Shown: in pieces, positions 5,512 through 6,574 of the stretch
Position numbering within the stretch: the stretch's first letter is position 1
Layout of the letters: every line of letters begins with the position of its first letter
NCBI GenBank assembly: GCA_947175465.1
Contig: CAMWMY010000067.1
Coordinates: 1-6,574, forward strand
Reading direction: 5' to 3'
Origin: an uncultured Erysipelotrichaceae bacterium
Lineage (GTDB): Bacteria > Bacillota_I > Bacilli_A > Erysipelotrichales > Erysipelotrichaceae
Length of the DNA: 6,574 bases
Position numbers and translations under genes: made by a program
Notes under the pieces: generated by a model
Told to the model about the DNA's origin: nothing
Database searches by the model: none
What the model saw: only the letters and a program-made list of their open reading frames with translations

Positions 5512-6574
5512 ATGGATAAAGTACGTATATTTGCCCTTGGAGGGCTAGATGAAAATGGAAAAAACATGTATGTTGTAGAAGTAAATAAAGCCATTTTCGT
5601 TTTTGAAGCTGGATTAAAATATCCAGATACAGAACAATTAGGTGTGGAATTTGTTATTCCTGATTTTTCGTATTTAATTGAGAATAAAGATAGAATTCAA
5701 GGGATTTTCATTACTCATGCACATGATGATGTCATTGGAGCTTTGCCTTATTTAATTAAACAAACACAAGCACCAATTTATACAGGAGCTCTTAGTGCGC
5801 GTATTTTGCATGATTTATTTAAAAAAGAAGGCATTAAAGATGCGAAGATACATCGTATAAAACGTACCAGTCGTCAAGTGATAGGTGGAGTGAAAGTTCG
5901 CACTTTTGCAATGACACATGCTTTTCCTGATAGCTTTGGTATCGCGATTGCAACGGATCATGGATACATTGTTTATACAGGAGAATTTATTGTAGATTAT
6001 GATATGTTGAAAAAAGAATACTTATGCGATATTAATGAATTAAGTGATATTGGAAATAAAGGTGTTTTATGTTTATTGAGTGAATCACAAGGTGTAGAAA
6101 GAGTAGGGCATACAGCACCAAATCATCGTATTACGCATTTAATTGAGCCTTTATTTGAGGAAAATGAAAGTCGTATTTTAATTTCAGCATATGAACAAAG
6201 TTTATTCCGTATTATTGAAATCATAGATTTAGCAAAGAAATATAAGAAGAAGATCTTTTTCCACGATAAAGAATTAAGAAAGATGTTGAAACATTTAGAT
6301 ACGATGAAATATTATCATGTTCCAAAAGAACTCATAATTGATACGAAATCTTTTCATAATGATATGGAAGATGTCGTTGTTCTTATTACAGGAAGTGGTA
6401 AAAATTTATTTCGCAAGATGTCTAATATAGCTAACCATGACGATCCACTTGTGCATTTTAAAACTAGTGATTCTATTATTGTAGCTTCTCCTGTAGTAAG
6501 TGGAACAGAAATTGAAGCGAATAATATGGAAAATGAGATTTATAAAGAGGGAGGAAAAATCTTCTCTTTACATT
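5512..6574 (+). CDS. RNase J family protein with altered active site, 3'-truncated
   Basis: RNase J enzymes are metallo-beta-lactamase/beta-CASP nucleases with 5'-exo- and endonuclease activity in mRNA decay and rRNA maturation. The ATG has GGAGGT (5501-5506) 5 bases upstream. The frame is open to the window edge: 354 residues of an expected 550 or so. The family is clear from ALGGLDENGKNMYVVE (8-23), LGVEFVIPDFSYLIENKDRI (42-61) and the ITHAHDDVIGALPYL region (67-81). The metal site is degraded: HxHxDH reads H69-A-H71-D-D73-V74, losing the last His; DAG reads E32-AG; TGD reads TGE158; SDS reads SE191S; and GSQGEP reads GSGKNL (294-299). H136 (THAFPDSFG) is kept. Bacillus RNase J2 also has a changed HxHxDH motif and little activity, so this may be a J2-like partner subunit. 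The C-terminal domain and the distal His ligand lie outside the window. Confidence 0.88.
   Translation, partial: MDKVRIFALGGLDENGKNMYVVEVNKAIFVFEAGLKYPDTEQLGVEFVIPDFSYLIENKDRIQGIFITHAHDDVIGALPYLIKQTQAPIYTGALSARILHDLFKKEGIKDAKIHRIKRTSRQVIGGVKVRTFAMTHAFPDSFGIAIATDHGYIVYTGEFIVDYDMLKKEYLCDINELSDIGNKGVLCLLSESQGVERVGHTAPNHRITHLIEPLFEENESRILISAYEQSLFRIIEIIDLAKKYKKKIFFHDKELRKMLKHLDTMKYYHVPKELIIDTKSFHNDMEDVVVLITGSGKNLFRKMSNIANHDDPLVHFKTSDSIIVASPVVSGTEIEANNMENEIYKEGGKIFSLH

Overview
The window is AT-rich, densely packed DNA, with every gene on the + strand. It reads as a low-GC Gram-positive bacterium (Bacillota). The gene order recA - rny - ymdB - ferredoxin - miaB is a variant of the recA/rny/ymdB/(spoVS)/miaB neighbourhood known from Bacillus and relatives. 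RNase Y and an RNase J family protein occur together, ribosome-binding sites are strong GGAGG types, and promoters often have an extended -10 (TGnTATAAT). Trp is encoded by TGG with no in-frame TGA, so this is not a UGA-recoding Mollicute. An Erysipelotrichia-like lineage is a guess; the sequence alone does not settle it.

Layout. Positions 2-988 hold recA without its first few codons, closed by an intrinsic terminator. The gap 989-1132 carries that terminator, a likely promoter and a strong hairpin that would sit at the 5' end of the next mRNA. rny (1133-2689, RNase Y) and ymdB (2698-3477, metallophosphoesterase) are tightly coupled, 8 bases apart. The gap 3478-3694 has no gene; it holds an imperfect inverted repeat and a good extended -10 promoter for a 57-residue 2[4Fe-4S] ferredoxin (3695-3868), which ends at a textbook terminator. 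miaB (3931-5373), a tRNA methylthiotransferase, follows and ends in a terminator that overlaps its stop codon. After another extended -10 promoter, an RNase J family gene starts at 5512 and runs off the right edge.

How the genes relate. The theme is RNA turnover and modification next to DNA repair: RNase Y (membrane-anchored endonuclease), its operon partner YmdB, MiaB (an Fe-S radical SAM enzyme acting on tRNA) with a small ferredoxin directly upstream, and an RNase J relative. Most of this is ordinary housekeeping sequence, and I see no new multi-gene system, mobile element, CRISPR array or RNA gene. The most unusual item is the RNase J family protein. Several canonical metal-site positions are changed (HxHxDH reads HAHDDV; Asp to Glu in three motifs; the GSQGEP loop is lost), which suggests a J2-like or otherwise degenerate, possibly non-catalytic subunit.
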